Shown: positions 8,690 through 17,978, numbered from the stretch's first letter. The stretch is DNA of 64,000 bases from Pseudalkalibacillus berkeleyi (GCF_021608225.1 NZ_JAKIJS010000001.1:434001-498000); one strand, 5' to 3'. Numbers and translations: made by a program. The notes: generated by a model from the sequence alone, not told the origin.

Positions 8690-9179
8690 ATTTTGTTACT
8701 GGAACTAGAATTGTGAACTCAGGGTCAGTGTCGTAAGGGTCTTGTTTCATCGGGTATTGTTCAAAGTGAGTGAGCCCATCTACGTTATTTTCTTGATACC
8801 CCTCGTTTCGAATCCATTCATATAAGTTGTCGTAGGAGTGTTTAACACTTTGTCCTTTATTATGTTCCGTTTGTGCGTATGTAAGTTTAGGGACAGATAG
8901 GGAGACCATGTGGTCAGGAATCTTGTTGATGTTCGCAACTTTTACCGCTGCATAGTGGGTAAAACCTTTTCCACCTAGTTTGGCATGATACGATAATCCG
9001 AGTAAAATTTCTGGACTTACAACGGAAGGTATATCAGATAATCGTCGATGCATTCCCTCTTAAACTTTACGGATTCCTCCAGCAAATGCTTCTTCAAATG
9101 TTCCTTCCCACTTCAAACCAATTGCGTGAAATTCTTCTTTGGAAACGATCTTTACTTCATTTTTCTGTCCAACTGACAT
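8688..9179 (-). pseudogene. GyrI-like effector-binding protein broken by one in-frame stop
   Basis: Reading from ATG at 9179 (GAGGAG eight bases upstream) gives 39 residues containing EFHAIGLKWEGTFEEAFAGGIRKV, then TAA at 9060-9062. The same frame continues EGMHRRLSDIPSVVSPEILLGLSYHAK to 8688. The two halves together (163 codons) match the usual GyrI-like/AraC effector-binding layout, where a Tyr-like residue commonly follows RKV or RAV. A single substitution (TAT or TAC to TAA) explains the break. A 121 aa downstream piece could restart at ATG 9053 after GAGG, but it would lack the first beta-alpha unit of the domain. A sequencing error is also possible. Confidence 0.8.
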
Positions 9180-9234
9180 TGTCCACGCTCCTCTTCGTTT
9201 TTTACGTCTACTTCATTATACAATTTATTACAGT

Positions 9235-9261
9235 TTGACTCATAATATTTTGTGCTATAAT
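9235..9261 (+). promoter_or_regulatory. Likely sigma-A promoter of fabI
   Basis: TTGACT at 9235-9240 and TATAAT at 9256-9261 are separated by 15 bases, with TGTG just before the -10. It lies 47 bases upstream of the fabI start. Confidence 0.6.
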
Positions 9262-9308
9262 GTGGTTGGCAACAGGTATTAATAGCAGGTAATATAACGG
9301 AGGTCATC

Positions 9309-10088
9309 ATGGAAGATTTACTGAAACTAAAAGGCAAGAATATCGTCATCATGGGTGTGGCGAATAAACGCAGTCTCGCTTGGGGAGTCGCGAAATCCTT
9401 ACATCAAGCTGGGGCAAACTTAATTTTCACGTATCGAAAGGATCGTTCTTACGGAAAATTACAACAACTTCTAGAAGAACACAATTTTGAAGCGAAACTT
9501 GCTGTCCAGTGTGACGTGAATGATGATGAAAGCATTCAACAAGCATTCACTCATATCGGGGAGAAGGTTGAAAAGATTCACGGCGTCGTACATTCAATCG
9601 CATTCGCAAACGCTGAGGATTTAAAAGGAAAGTTCGTTGATACTTCAAGAGAAGGATTTGCATTTGCGCAAGATACAAGTGCTTATTCCTTGATAAAAGT
9701 GGCAAAAGAAGCACGTCAGTTCATGACGGAAGGCGGATCGATTGTCGCAATGAGCTACTTAGGGGCAGAACGTGCTGTCGATGGATACAACGTAATGGGT
9801 GTTGCAAAAGCATCCCTTGAAGCAACAGTTCGTTACCTAGCATCCGATCTCGGAAAAGAGAACATTCGCGTAAACGCAATTTCGGCAGGAGCAGTCCGAA
9901 CGCTCGCTGCAAAAGGTGTGCCATCATTCAATGAGATTCTTCATAAAATTGAAGAGACAGCACCGCTCAGACGAAACGTGACACAAGAAGAAGTCGGAGA
10001 CATGACACTCGCAATCATCAGTAATCTCTCAAGAGGGGTAACAGGCGAGATTGTTTATGTGGATTCTGGCTACAATATTATGGGTTAA
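9309..10088 (+). CDS. fabI: Enoyl-[acyl-carrier-protein] reductase, NADH type
   Basis: This 259 aa short-chain dehydrogenase-like enzyme reduces enoyl-ACP, the last step of each fatty-acid elongation round. The start is ATG after GGAGG. Visible marks are the cofactor loop VMGVANKRSLAWGVA-like segment (residues 13-28), HSIAFAN (95-101), the FabI Tyr-x6-Lys signature with Tyr150, Tyr160 and Lys167 (YNVMGVAK), and KENIRVNAISAGAVRTLAAKG. Length and order match B. subtilis FabI closely. It is a single-gene unit with its own promoter and terminator. I saw no convincing FapR operator. Confidence 0.95.
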   Translation: MEDLLKLKGKNIVIMGVANKRSLAWGVAKSLHQAGANLIFTYRKDRSYGKLQQLLEEHNFEAKLAVQCDVNDDESIQQAFTHIGEKVEKIHGVVHSIAFANAEDLKGKFVDTSREGFAFAQDTSAYSLIKVAKEARQFMTEGGSIVAMSYLGAERAVDGYNVMGVAKASLEATVRYLASDLGKENIRVNAISAGAVRTLAAKGVPSFNEILHKIEETAPLRRNVTQEEVGDMTLAIISNLSRGVTGEIVYVDSGYNIMG

Positions 10089-10101
10089 AAAATTTGATAT
10101 T

Positions 10102-10138
10102 AACAGTAATTCCGAAACAGGAATTACTGTTTTTTTTA
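10102..10138 (+). terminator. Strong terminator of fabI
   Basis: A perfect 12-base stem (AACAGTAATTCC) with a six-base loop is followed by T8. Confidence 0.95.
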
Positions 10139-10247
10139 TTTCATCCAAAATATGTTACAGGATGATATTTCTGGTATAATGGCTTTTATGATTTAATTAT
10201 AGTCTGATTTAAAAATAGCTAAATTTACAGTTAGAGGAGAAGTTGTA

Positions 10248-12692
10248 TTGGGGGAAATGGACGCACAATATCATTCTGGCTTAGTCCTATTATCTATAGC
10301 AGTTGCAGTGCTAGCATCGTATATTTCATTAGAAATTGCAGCTCGTTTAAATAATTTAAAGGGAAAAAGTCGAATCACTTGGTTACTGATGGGGAGTCTC
10401 AGTTTAGGTGGTGGGATTTGGTCCATGCATTTCGTGGCGATGCTTGCTTATGATATGGGTATGAGTGTGACGTATGAGCCAGTTTTACTGACCATCAGCA
10501 TTTTGTTTTCCATATTCTCAAGTGGAATGGCATTCTACATTATCAAAAAATCAAACACGCATCTAACACAAATTGCTTCATCGATTTTAATCGGGACGGG
10601 AATTGTCTTAATGCACTATATTGGAATGGAAGCCATGCAGATGCAGGCGGTCATCCAATATGATAATCGAATTGTTGGGCTTTCTGTTGTGATTGCATTG
10701 GTTGCCTCATACGTTGCGATCAGATTGTTTCGTAAGAGTGACAAAGCTTCCAATCGAAAGAGGTGGATTTGGCTCAGTTCCATTGTAATGGGCGCTGCTA
10801 TTTCAGGCATGCATTATACTGGAATGGCGTCTGCAACTTACATCCATGATTCAAGTGTACAAATGACACAAGATGACCCGACAAGCCAGGTGGGACCAAC
10901 AATACTTGGATACTTGGTGGCTATAGGGATCTTAATGATTATTGGTTTTACTTTCATTTTGATTAAATACAAGACTCGAATTGAAGACAGCGACCACCGA
11001 TTGGAAGTCATTGATCGAATGTATCAATCGATAATCGAATCCGCAAATGATGCATTCATCACTACGAATCATAAAGGTGTTATTTTATCTTGGAATCAAG
11101 CTGCTCAAAATATTTTTGGCTACACTTCTTCTGAAATTATTGGAAAGTCTCTTCACCAGATTGTCCCTTCAGATTTTCGAAAAGCACATGAAGAAGGTAT
11201 GGAAAGGTATAATCAAACTAAAGAGAAGAGAGTCATCGGTGAAACGGTTGAATTGACTGGGTTACATAAGTCAGGAACGGTATTCCCAATCGAACTGTCG
11301 TTGTCAACGATTGAAGATGGGGAAAAGACTTATTTTACAGGTATTATTCGAAATATTACCGACAGAGTAGAGAGCCAGGAAAGAATCAAGAAACTTGTCT
11401 ATCGTGATGAGTTGACTGAATTACCCAACCGAAGAATGCTGAAGGAGCATCTATCCTCCTACATAGAACAAGCGAAACTTGATCGTCAATTGATCGCCGT
11501 CCTTTTCTTAGATTTGGATAGGTTCAAACAAATCAATGATGTTTATGGCCACAGTATCGGTGATGCACTGTTAAAGGAAATTGCATCACGTATTCTTGGG
11601 TGCCTGTCTACAAAAGACTTGTTGGCGAGGCAAAGCGGAGATGAATTTGTAATTGTATTGCCGCAAACGAGCCAGTATCAAGCAGGGAACATTGCGAAAA
11701 AGATCATTGAAACAATTTCGGAACCCATCCTAATGGAAGGATTAGAGTTATACACCTCTACTTCGATTGGAATCAGCCTCTATCCAGAGGATGGTGAATC
11801 TGCTGATACGCTTATAAAGCATGCAGATACAGCGATGTATGAAGCGAAAAAAGAAGGCGGAAATCAATACTACTATTTTACAAATGAAATCAATGAAATC
11901 ATCTCAAGGAAAATGCTGTTAGAGACTGGTCTTCGAAAAGCACTGGATCGGGAAGAGTTCGAAGTTTACTATCAACCCCAAGTAGAAGTCAAAACTGAAA
12001 AAATTGTAGGGTTTGAGGCTTTAATCCGATGGAACCACCCTGATTTAGGAATGGTTTCACCAGTAGATTTCATTCCATTAGCGGAAGAGACCAATCTAAT
12101 TATCCCAATGGGTGAATGGATATTACGAGAAGCGTGTAAAGAATTTAAGGAATGGTTGGTTGTTAATTCCGATTTGAGACATGTTTCTGTCAATATTTCC
12201 GCACTACAATTCCGTCAACCGAAATTTTCTGAACTCGTATCTGATATATTGAGAGAAACGGGCTTGGAACCACACTATTTAGAACTTGAGTTAACAGAAA
12301 GTATAGTTCAAGAACCAGCCCGTGCAATTCCTATTATGTCCGAATTAAAATCAATGGGTGTGAAGCTTTCGTTGGACGATTTTGGAACAGGGTATTCTTC
12401 GCTCAGTTATCTGAAAGATTTTCCACTAGATACATTGAAAATTGATAAATCATTCACAAAAGAGATTCATCTGAATATGAAAGATAAAGCGGTAGTGGAA
12501 ACGATCGTTCACATGGCCAACAAACTTGGGCTTAACGTCATTGCTGAAGGCATAGAAACAACCGAGCAATTGACGAGTATCTCAGAAAGTAATTGCAACG
12601 AATTTCAAGGATTCCTATGTAGTCCGCCTTTGCCATATGCTCAAATTTCAGACAAGTTCATAATACCAAAACTGTTGGAACCAAGAGTATAA
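10248..12692 (+). CDS. MHYT-PAS-GGDEF-EAL cyclic-di-GMP signalling protein
   Basis: The TTG start at 10248 lies seven bases after AGAGGAGA; the ATG nine bases later is too far. The N-terminal 230 residues form the MHYT membrane sensor, with the three repeats MHFVAM, MHYIGM and MHYTGM (proposed to bind copper and sense a gas or oxygen). A PAS domain follows (about 250-370), then a diguanylate cyclase domain (about 375-540) with SGDEF at 463-467, an accepted variant of GGDEF, then an EAL phosphodiesterase domain (about 555-800) with EAL at 590-592, NISALQF, LDDFGTGYSSL and KIDKSF. Both catalytic domains look intact, so it could make or degrade c-di-GMP. It is monocistronic. Confidence 0.94.
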   Translation: MGEMDAQYHSGLVLLSIAVAVLASYISLEIAARLNNLKGKSRITWLLMGSLSLGGGIWSMHFVAMLAYDMGMSVTYEPVLLTISILFSIFSSGMAFYIIKKSNTHLTQIASSILIGTGIVLMHYIGMEAMQMQAVIQYDNRIVGLSVVIALVASYVAIRLFRKSDKASNRKRWIWLSSIVMGAAISGMHYTGMASATYIHDSSVQMTQDDPTSQVGPTILGYLVAIGILMIIGFTFILIKYKTRIEDSDHRLEVIDRMYQSIIESANDAFITTNHKGVILSWNQAAQNIFGYTSSEIIGKSLHQIVPSDFRKAHEEGMERYNQTKEKRVIGETVELTGLHKSGTVFPIELSLSTIEDGEKTYFTGIIRNITDRVESQERIKKLVYRDELTELPNRRMLKEHLSSYIEQAKLDRQLIAVLFLDLDRFKQINDVYGHSIGDALLKEIASRILGCLSTKDLLARQSGDEFVIVLPQTSQYQAGNIAKKIIETISEPILMEGLELYTSTSIGISLYPEDGESADTLIKHADTAMYEAKKEGGNQYYYFTNEINEIISRKMLLETGLRKALDREEFEVYYQPQVEVKTEKIVGFEALIRWNHPDLGMVSPVDFIPLAEETNLIIPMGEWILREACKEFKEWLVVNSDLRHVSVNISALQFRQPKFSELVSDILRETGLEPHYLELELTESIVQEPARAIPIMSELKSMGVKLSLDDFGTGYSSLSYLKDFPLDTLKIDKSFTKEIHLNMKDKAVVETIVHMANKLGLNVIAEGIETTEQLTSISESNCNEFQGFLCSPPLPYAQISDKFIIPKLLEPRV

Positions 12693-12702
12693 TATAAAGT
12701 AG

Positions 12703-12736
12703 AGAGCGCTCACCACTTGTTGGTGAGCGCTCTTTT
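12703..12736 (+). terminator. Terminator of the MHYT-GGDEF-EAL gene
   Basis: A 12-13 base stem (AGAGCGCTCACCA) with a short loop is followed by T5. Confidence 0.92.
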
Positions 12737-12830
12737 TACGGAAACATCGTCTATGTGGCGATGTTATGCGGAAACCGGGGAAATCCCCAGTTTTTCTTTT
12801 TAGAGTAAGGTTTTTTGGGTGGGATTTCAG

Positions 12831-12884
12831 TTTATCGATCAAAACTCGGATTTTATCGTGCAAAACTCAGAATTTATCGTGCAT
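12831..12884. repeat. Tandem array, 21 bp period, about 2.6 copies
   Basis: TTTATCG units begin at 12831, 12852 and 12873, exactly 21 bases apart. The first two units match at most positions; the third is partial. It lies between two convergent genes. The TTATCGTGCA core is the reverse complement of the core in the 43011 array. Confidence 0.8.
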
Positions 12885-12890
12885 CGGTCA

Positions 12891-13967
12891 TTAATCCCAA
12901 TTATCCACCAATGATATGCTATGTTTTTCAATCAGATCCTTGAAGGCGGGTCGTTCATTTCCGTCACGTCCTACGACATGATCAGCAGTTGCGAGCACAT
13001 TCAACACAGCTTCCTCGGTCGCTTCGCCAACAGCACGGAACGCAGTGTCCATATCGTCCTCATGAATGGTCGGGATCGAATGAAGTTCAGTTGATTTTTT
13101 ATGCGGAATCTTCGTTGCGGTAGAAAAGCCGATGGCGATCTCTCCGCTACCTTCCGTAATGATAGAGCCTGTTCTGGACAAACCGGCGACAGTTCGCTTA
13201 ATGATCCGGTTCAACTGGCGCTCGGAAACGGGTAGGTTCGTTGCGATGACCATCATAATCGAGCCTTTATCCTTTTCCTCATATTCCTCTAAAATCGCAG
13301 CCTTCAACTCTTCGCCGATAGGTTTACCGTTCACCCTTAAATCACTCAACATTCCGAAATTCGCTAAAACCAAGACCCCAATCGTATATGTACCATGGTC
13401 TAACTCAACCAATCTTGAAGCTGTACCGATGCCTCCCTTTAAAGAGTAGCAAAGCATGCCTCTCCCAGCACCGACAGCTCCTTCTTCAAATTCATTAGAT
13501 GCACTTTCTATTGCTTTAAAAATATGATGCTTCCGAATGTTCCGGGCACGTATGTCATTCAAAAACATGTCGTTACATTCACCAATAATCGGATTTACAG
13601 TGCCTGTTGTTTTTCCTATTTCAGGGGTTTTCTCGAGCATATATTCAATTAATCCATCTGCAGCTGTTCCAACACTAAGTGTATTCGTCAAGATGATCGG
13701 TGTTTCAAGTTTTCCAAGTTCCGCCATTTGGATGGTTCCCATCGTTTTGCCGAAACCGTTAATAACATGACTGGATGCCACTAATTTATCGCGAAAAATA
13801 TTCCCTTGATGCGGAATAATTGCTGTTACGCCAGTCTGGATTTCTCTATCAGCTAATGTCACATGACCGACTGTCACACCTTCAACATCTGTTATTGAAT
13901 TGAGCTTCCCAGGCTGTAAGCGACCGACTTGAACACCATAGTCACGGATTCTTTTTTGTTTAAGCAT
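12891..13967 (-). CDS. P1-family (DmpA-type) aminopeptidase
   Basis: This 358 aa protein fits the DmpA/BapA family of self-cleaving L-aminopeptidase/D-esterases. N-terminal SITDVEGVTVGHVTL, the central GAVGAGRGMLCYSLKGGIGTASR and the cleavage motif DKGSIMMVIATNLPV are present. In DmpA the Ser after Gly in this GS pair becomes the new N-terminus and nucleophile of the beta chain; the pair is intact here. The ATG at 13967 follows GGAGG. It likely trims N-terminal residues from small peptides. No peptide transporter is adjacent. It is cytoplasmic; no signal peptide is seen. Confidence 0.9.
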   Translation of the reverse strand: MLKQKRIRDYGVQVGRLQPGKLNSITDVEGVTVGHVTLADREIQTGVTAIIPHQGNIFRDKLVASSHVINGFGKTMGTIQMAELGKLETPIILTNTLSVGTAADGLIEYMLEKTPEIGKTTGTVNPIIGECNDMFLNDIRARNIRKHHIFKAIESASNEFEEGAVGAGRGMLCYSLKGGIGTASRLVELDHGTYTIGVLVLANFGMLSDLRVNGKPIGEELKAAILEEYEEKDKGSIMMVIATNLPVSERQLNRIIKRTVAGLSRTGSIITEGSGEIAIGFSTATKIPHKKSTELHSIPTIHEDDMDTAFRAVGEATEEAVLNVLATADHVVGRDGNERPAFKDLIEKHSISLVDNWD

Positions 13968-14101
13968 GTATGCCTCCTATGTAAAAAAACTTGATCTCGT
14001 TTAGGTATACGCCAATTTAGACCTGTATTCCTGTTTAGTGAAACTATTTCAATGTTCTATCGTAGTACATACATGAGTGAGCATATTAGAGGGGGTTCGT
14101 T

Positions 14102-15385
14102 ATGTATTTAGCGATTTTTGATGAAATTGTGGATATCTTACATCATGATTATGCAGGACACATAGATAAACAAGGATGGGACAAACCTTACATATATAGA
14201 GAACGGTTAATAGAACTCATAGACCAAGGTGAATGTAACGAACAAACGTTTCTTGAATTGGTGCAGGATTATTTGCTGGATTTCAAAGACTTTCATATGG
14301 GCTTTAGGTTCCAGGGTGATCAAGGTAAAACCCAGGATGTTGGTTTTACAGTTCGAAGATACCAAGAACAACTCCATGTGGTTAGCACTTCTTATGAAGA
14401 AAAAGTAGCGATAGGAGATATCATCCATTCATTAGACGGTGTTCCCGTTAAGCAATTAGTTGGCCAGCATAAACGGATTCTTATTGAAGAAAACCCAGAG
14501 CGTGAAAACTGGGAGTCTGTACTAAAGAAGTATCGAACTGCTCAAATTGTGAAGGGTTCTGGAGAGGTCATTTATCTCGACCTACAGCTTTTTGATAAAA
14601 AATCTTTTAAACCCGAGTATTCATTCCGAAATCTTGATAAAGAAACGAATTTACTCACATGCACAGATTTCATGGACCCTGACGCCATCGCAAAGCTTTT
14701 ACGTGAAAATGAGCACAAAATAACGACAACACCGAACTTGATCATTGATGTACGATTAAATCGTGGTGGCAGCGATCTCGCTTATATGGAAATCTTGCCA
14801 TACTTATTTAATGGTGGATATATCGATGTTAATTCTCTTGCTCAAGAATCGATCTATACACTTTGTACCGAACGAAATGTCGACCTAAGGGTGCAGTTAT
14901 TGAATGAAATACTTGAGCAAACAGATGACACCAATTTGAAACATCAAATAAGTCATTTTATAAGTGAATTGAAAAAGCATAGAGGGAAAGGCTTTGTAGA
15001 ACTTGACTTAGATGAAATTGGAGATAGTCTCTCCTTCTATTGTAAAAATGGACCTCAAAACGTCATTATTCTTACGGATGTGTATTGTGGGAGTTCAGGC
15101 GACGCATTCGTGGAAACATGTAAGAAGTCATCTAAAGTTACTGTAATGGGACGATCAACAAAAGGATTGAACGATTATTCTAACATTGCGCTAAAGAGAT
15201 TCGACAATACGTTCGAATTATATTATCCGACATCAAAATCCTCCAAAGTTGATGATGGAAAAGGTATGAATCTTGTTGGGATCGAACCGCATGTTTATAT
15301 CCCTTGGACACCAGAACATATTACGAAAGATATTGATTTAGAGGAAGCACTTACGCACTTAAAGAAACCTCAGCCTACCACTTAG
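14102..15385 (+). CDS. S41-family peptidase (C-terminal-processing-protease-like)
   Basis: This 427 aa protein has a helical N-terminal region, a degenerate PDZ-like segment around residues 90-150 (VAIGDIIHSLDGVPV), and an S41 catalytic core. The core shows LIIDVRLNRGGSD, then VYCGSSGDAF with the likely nucleophile Ser in GSSGD, and GRSTKGL, where the Lys may be part of the Ser-Lys dyad region. No signal peptide or membrane segment is visible, so it may act in the cytoplasm, unlike CtpA or CtpB. A long insert (about 240-300) separates the two halves of the core. ATG follows GAGGGGG. Confidence 0.85.
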   Translation: MYLAIFDEIVDILHHDYAGHIDKQGWDKPYIYRERLIELIDQGECNEQTFLELVQDYLLDFKDFHMGFRFQGDQGKTQDVGFTVRRYQEQLHVVSTSYEEKVAIGDIIHSLDGVPVKQLVGQHKRILIEENPERENWESVLKKYRTAQIVKGSGEVIYLDLQLFDKKSFKPEYSFRNLDKETNLLTCTDFMDPDAIAKLLRENEHKITTTPNLIIDVRLNRGGSDLAYMEILPYLFNGGYIDVNSLAQESIYTLCTERNVDLRVQLLNEILEQTDDTNLKHQISHFISELKKHRGKGFVELDLDEIGDSLSFYCKNGPQNVIILTDVYCGSSGDAFVETCKKSSKVTVMGRSTKGLNDYSNIALKRFDNTFELYYPTSKSSKVDDGKGMNLVGIEPHVYIPWTPEHITKDIDLEEALTHLKKPQPTT

Positions 15386-15479
15386 GTGTACGAAGTATGG
15401 CTCAAAAAAAGGGTCATACTTCTATTTGTTGAATTAGAGGGTTGGGAGTTATTTAAATTATGGAAAAAGGTTGATGTAA

Positions 15480-15692
15480 ATGAACAAAAATAAACGGTAC
15501 AAAGGCATCTGGAAGTTTTTAATGTGGTTTTCTCTCATTTGGGTGGTAGTTGGTTTCATACTGATTGTCCAACATTTAATAGACGGAAGAGGATTCCATT
15601 GGCAAGCAGCCTACTTAACAATTGGAATGTTACTCATGACATTTACAGCTAAACGTGAGTATAGCAAACTAAACAAAAGTTACGGGGAGTGA
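15480..15692 (+). CDS. Small membrane protein, two transmembrane segments
   Basis: This 70 aa protein starts with ATG after AAAGGTTG. Hydrophobic stretches lie at about 12-33 (FLMWFSLIWVVVGFILIV) and 45-58, with a charged C-terminus. I do not recognise it. A still smaller membrane peptide follows within ten bases of its stop, so the two may be coupled. Confidence 0.65.
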   Translation: MNKNKRYKGIWKFLMWFSLIWVVVGFILIVQHLIDGRGFHWQAAYLTIGMLLMTFTAKREYSKLNKSYGE

Positions 15693-15719
15693 TGACTTAT
15701 TTTTGATAACGCATGGCGT

Positions 15720-15863
15720 ATGTTGTATTTGTTGATTTTAGCGGCTGTTGCATTTTTTACTGGTGAAATTGTGACGTTAATTATGCTGTCGCTCATCTAC
15801 ATGACGTTGGAAAATATTCACACAACACTAAAAAAGATGTTGGCAAAGCAAAATTCTAATTAG
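15720..15863 (+). CDS. Very small membrane peptide (47 aa or a few residues more)
   Basis: The open frame reads MLYLLILAAVAFFTGEIV and then LIMLSLIYMTLENI, giving two hydrophobic stretches and a basic tail (KKMLAKQNSN). ATG at 15720 has no ribosome binding site. Seven codons upstream, ATT at 15699 lies nine bases after GGGGAG and would give a natural N-terminus (xFDNAWRMLYLL). It begins just after the stop of the previous small gene and overlaps the convergent gene by four bases. The function is unknown. Confidence 0.5.
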   Translation: MLYLLILAAVAFFTGEIVTLIMLSLIYMTLENIHTTLKKMLAKQNSN

Positions 15864-16048
15864 TTCTTTATCATCGCACGAATTCTACGAACGTAATGCA
15901 TGATGATATAACCGACGGCAAAGAGTAGAAAAAACAACCCACCGTAAAGGAAGAATGGCAGTAAATTTGTGTATCGTCCAGTAAAAAATGCGAGTGCAAA
16001 TCCGGTCAACATAAATATAGAAATAAATCGCATGAACTTGAGGAACAT
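15860..16048 (-). CDS. Small membrane protein, two transmembrane segments
   Basis: This 62 aa protein starts with ATG at 16048, eight bases after GGAGG; an upstream in-frame codon at 16087 has no such site. Segments at about 6-24 (ISIFMLTGFALAFFTG) and 28-50 are hydrophobic, and the tail is basic (RRIRAMIKN). It overlaps the convergent small gene by four bases. The family is not recognised. Confidence 0.6.
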   Translation of the reverse strand: MFLKFMRFISIFMLTGFALAFFTGRYTNLLPFFLYGGLFFLLFAVGYIIMHYVRRIRAMIKN

Positions 16049-16205
16049 CGTGAACGCCTCCAAAGGTTTAATAATTTTATTGTACACTTTTTGAAAAAAT
16101 TTCTACATCAAAAGTTGTAGGTGTAGTTCAACCAGAGGAAGGTTTTACTACTAATGAAACAACGGTATCATACATGTAGAGACATGAATAGTGGGAGAGA
16201 TGAAG

Positions 16206-17030
16206 ATGAGTAAATTCGTATGTACGACATGTGGCGTCCAATATCCGGAAAGCAATCTACCGCCAGAAAGCTGTCCAATTTGTGTAGAGGAACGTCAATA
16301 CGTCAACCCGAAAGGACAAGAATGGACGACGTTAGGAGAAATGCGTGAGAGTGGAAATTTTACGAATAAGATTGTAAAAGAGGAAGAGAATCTCTATAGC
16401 ATTAAGACAAGTCCAGCGTTTGGCATTGCACAAACAGCCTATTTAATTACTGAGAATGGTTTCAATGTACTATGGGATTGTATTACATATTTAGATGCGC
16501 AAACGGTTGAACAAATCAATCAATTGGGTGGGATCGATGCGATTGCAATGTCTCATCCGCACTATTATTCTACGATTGCAGACTGGGCAGAAACTTTCGA
16601 TGCTCCCATTTACATTCATGGCGATGATCGTCAGTGGGTAATGGAGCCAAGTAATCGTATAGAATTTTGGACGGGAGAGCAGCTTGCGTTAGAGGCAAGT
16701 ATTTCATTACATAGACTGGGTGGACACTTTGCTGGAGGAGCAGTTTTACACTGGCTTGGAGGAAAGGAAGGCTTGGGTATTCTGTTGACTGGCGATATCA
16801 TTCAAGTCGTTGCCGATCAGGATTGGGTAAGCTTCATGTACAGCTATCCGAATCTGATTCCATTACCTGCGAGCAAAGTAGCTGACATTGCAAGTCGAGT
16901 CGAAGGTCTTACATTTGACCGGATCTATAACGCTTTTCATAAAATCGTCTCGCAAAATGCAGGGGAAGCTGTCCAACGATCAGCCAAACGATACATCGAC
17001 GCACTAGAAGGTCGGTTGTTTACAACATAA
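16206..17030 (+). CDS. Metallo-beta-lactamase-fold hydrolase with N-terminal zinc ribbon
   Basis: ATG at 16206 lies six bases after GGGAGAG. Residues 4-30 hold two CxxC pairs (CTTC and CPIC), which look like a rubredoxin or zinc-ribbon knuckle. The rest (about 45-270) is an MBL-fold domain: SHPHYYST for the first metal-ligand motif (shorter than the classic HxHxDH), GGHFAGG and LLTGDIIQV for later ones. Such proteins act as hydrolases on small esters or thioesters; the substrate is unknown. It is monocistronic, with a terminator 25 bases downstream. Confidence 0.85.
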   Translation: MSKFVCTTCGVQYPESNLPPESCPICVEERQYVNPKGQEWTTLGEMRESGNFTNKIVKEEENLYSIKTSPAFGIAQTAYLITENGFNVLWDCITYLDAQTVEQINQLGGIDAIAMSHPHYYSTIADWAETFDAPIYIHGDDRQWVMEPSNRIEFWTGEQLALEASISLHRLGGHFAGGAVLHWLGGKEGLGILLTGDIIQVVADQDWVSFMYSYPNLIPLPASKVADIASRVEGLTFDRIYNAFHKIVSQNAGEAVQRSAKRYIDALEGRLFTT

Positions 17031-17055
17031 CTGAACTTTTTGAGAAAGCATGAGA

Positions 17056-17080
17056 AAAGCGACCGAAGAGGTCGCTTTTT
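17056..17080 (+). terminator. Terminator of the MBL-fold gene
   Basis: A perfect AAAGCGACC stem with a short loop is followed by T5. Confidence 0.9.
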
Positions 17081-17168
17081 GTTAACTAGGTGCACAACAA
17101 TAGTATCGGATGTTGATAATATAGAAGATAGATATTTTATAAGTTTTGAAATGATACTGTTTAAAGCT

Positions 17169-17585
17169 TCAAATAGTGTTTGATTCAACTTTTTTCTCTT
17201 CTCCAGCTGTCATTTCGTCGCTATCTCTTTTTGTGTAGAAAAACTCCCACTCGTTCCCATCCGGATCGGTTACCCAGAATTTATCTTGAATAGCGTAGCA
17301 ACAATTGGTATTCATTTCTTCTCTAGCAAAGAATCCAAGTTCTTTGAGCCTTTCTTTCTGATTCAATACTTCTTCAAGGCTTTCAACTTGAATGCCGAAA
17401 TGACCGACCTGATTCCCTTCGACCACATCCTTAGTATTCAATGTAAAGTTCAACGCAAGATGTTCGGGTAAAAATTTCGCATAATCCTTTTTCACTTTTA
17501 CAGGTGCACTATTGAAGATTTTTGAATAAAAATCAATGGAGGCATCTAGATCTGTTACGTTAAGACCCATATGTGTTCTAATCAT
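17169..17585 (-). CDS. arsI: ArsI/CadI-family dioxygenase (C-As lyase type)
   Basis: This VOC-fold protein (138 aa from ATG 17585, eight bases after GGAG) has the ArsI ligand set: His5 in MIRTHMGLNV, His62 in VGHFGIQV, Glu114 in EWEFFYT, and the vicinal Cys pair 95-96 in NTNCCYA. ArsI cleaves the carbon-arsenic bond of trivalent organoarsenicals using Fe(II) and oxygen. It lies directly downstream of arsR and has its own ArsR-type operator in front. No arsB, acr3 or arsC is in the window, so the cell may resist organic arsenic here and inorganic arsenic elsewhere. Confidence 0.9.
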   Translation of the reverse strand: MIRTHMGLNVTDLDASIDFYSKIFNSAPVKVKKDYAKFLPEHLALNFTLNTKDVVEGNQVGHFGIQVESLEEVLNQKERLKELGFFAREEMNTNCCYAIQDKFWVTDPDGNEWEFFYTKRDSDEMTAGEEKKVESNTI

Positions 17586-17600
17586 GAAAACCACTCCTTA

Positions 17601-17616
17601 ATCAATTTTTTTTGAT
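17601..17616. promoter_or_regulatory. ArsR-type operator before arsI
   Basis: ATCAA-N6-TTGAT lies between arsR and arsI. It is the same pattern as the two copies upstream of arsR, so arsI may be regulated separately. Confidence 0.7.
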
Positions 17617-17631
17617 GTATAGATTAAAAAA

Positions 17632-17961
17632 TTAACACGAATCATTCGTTCGAAACATACAACAAAGTTCTTCAGAAAGTAAGTGATTGACCTCTTGTGG
17701 ATTGAGTTTATAGTAACTCCAAGTTCCCCGCGTTTCTTTCATAAGCAAGTTCGCATCCATTAAAATTTTCAAATGATACGAGAGCTTAGATTGAGGCAAA
17801 TTAAGTTTGTCGGTGAGATCACAAACACATAACTCTCCAGCTTGTGTAAGTTCATACATAATGTGCAATCTTTTATGATCAGAGAGAGCCTTAAACTTCT
17901 TTTCATACGTTTTAAAAGTTTGTTCAAGTTGCTGGTCATACAAAGGAAGATCTAAAGCCAA
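17632..17961 (-). CDS. arsR: ArsR/SmtB-family arsenic-responsive repressor
   Basis: This roughly 109 aa winged-helix protein has FKALSDHKRLHIMYELTQAGELCVCDL, where the ELCVCDL motif holds the As(III)-binding Cys pair of classic ArsR, then the recognition helix LPQSKLSYHLKIL. Three more Cys lie at the C-terminus. I place the start at TTG 17961, six bases after AAGGTG; GTG at 17970 would overlap that site. Two inverted repeats upstream (17979 and 18039) fit autoregulation. It is known for this family that metalloid binding releases DNA. Confidence 0.9.
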   Translation of the reverse strand: MALDLPLYDQQLEQTFKTYEKKFKALSDHKRLHIMYELTQAGELCVCDLTDKLNLPQSKLSYHLKILMDANLLMKETRGTWSYYKLNPQEVNHLLSEELCCMFRTNDSC

Positions 17962-17978
17962 TATAGTCACCTTCTTTC

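Noticed and set aside
9262-9308. FapR operator at fabI
   Set aside because: CAGGTATTAATAGCAGGTAAT has a direct repeat but not the inverted symmetry expected for a FapR site.
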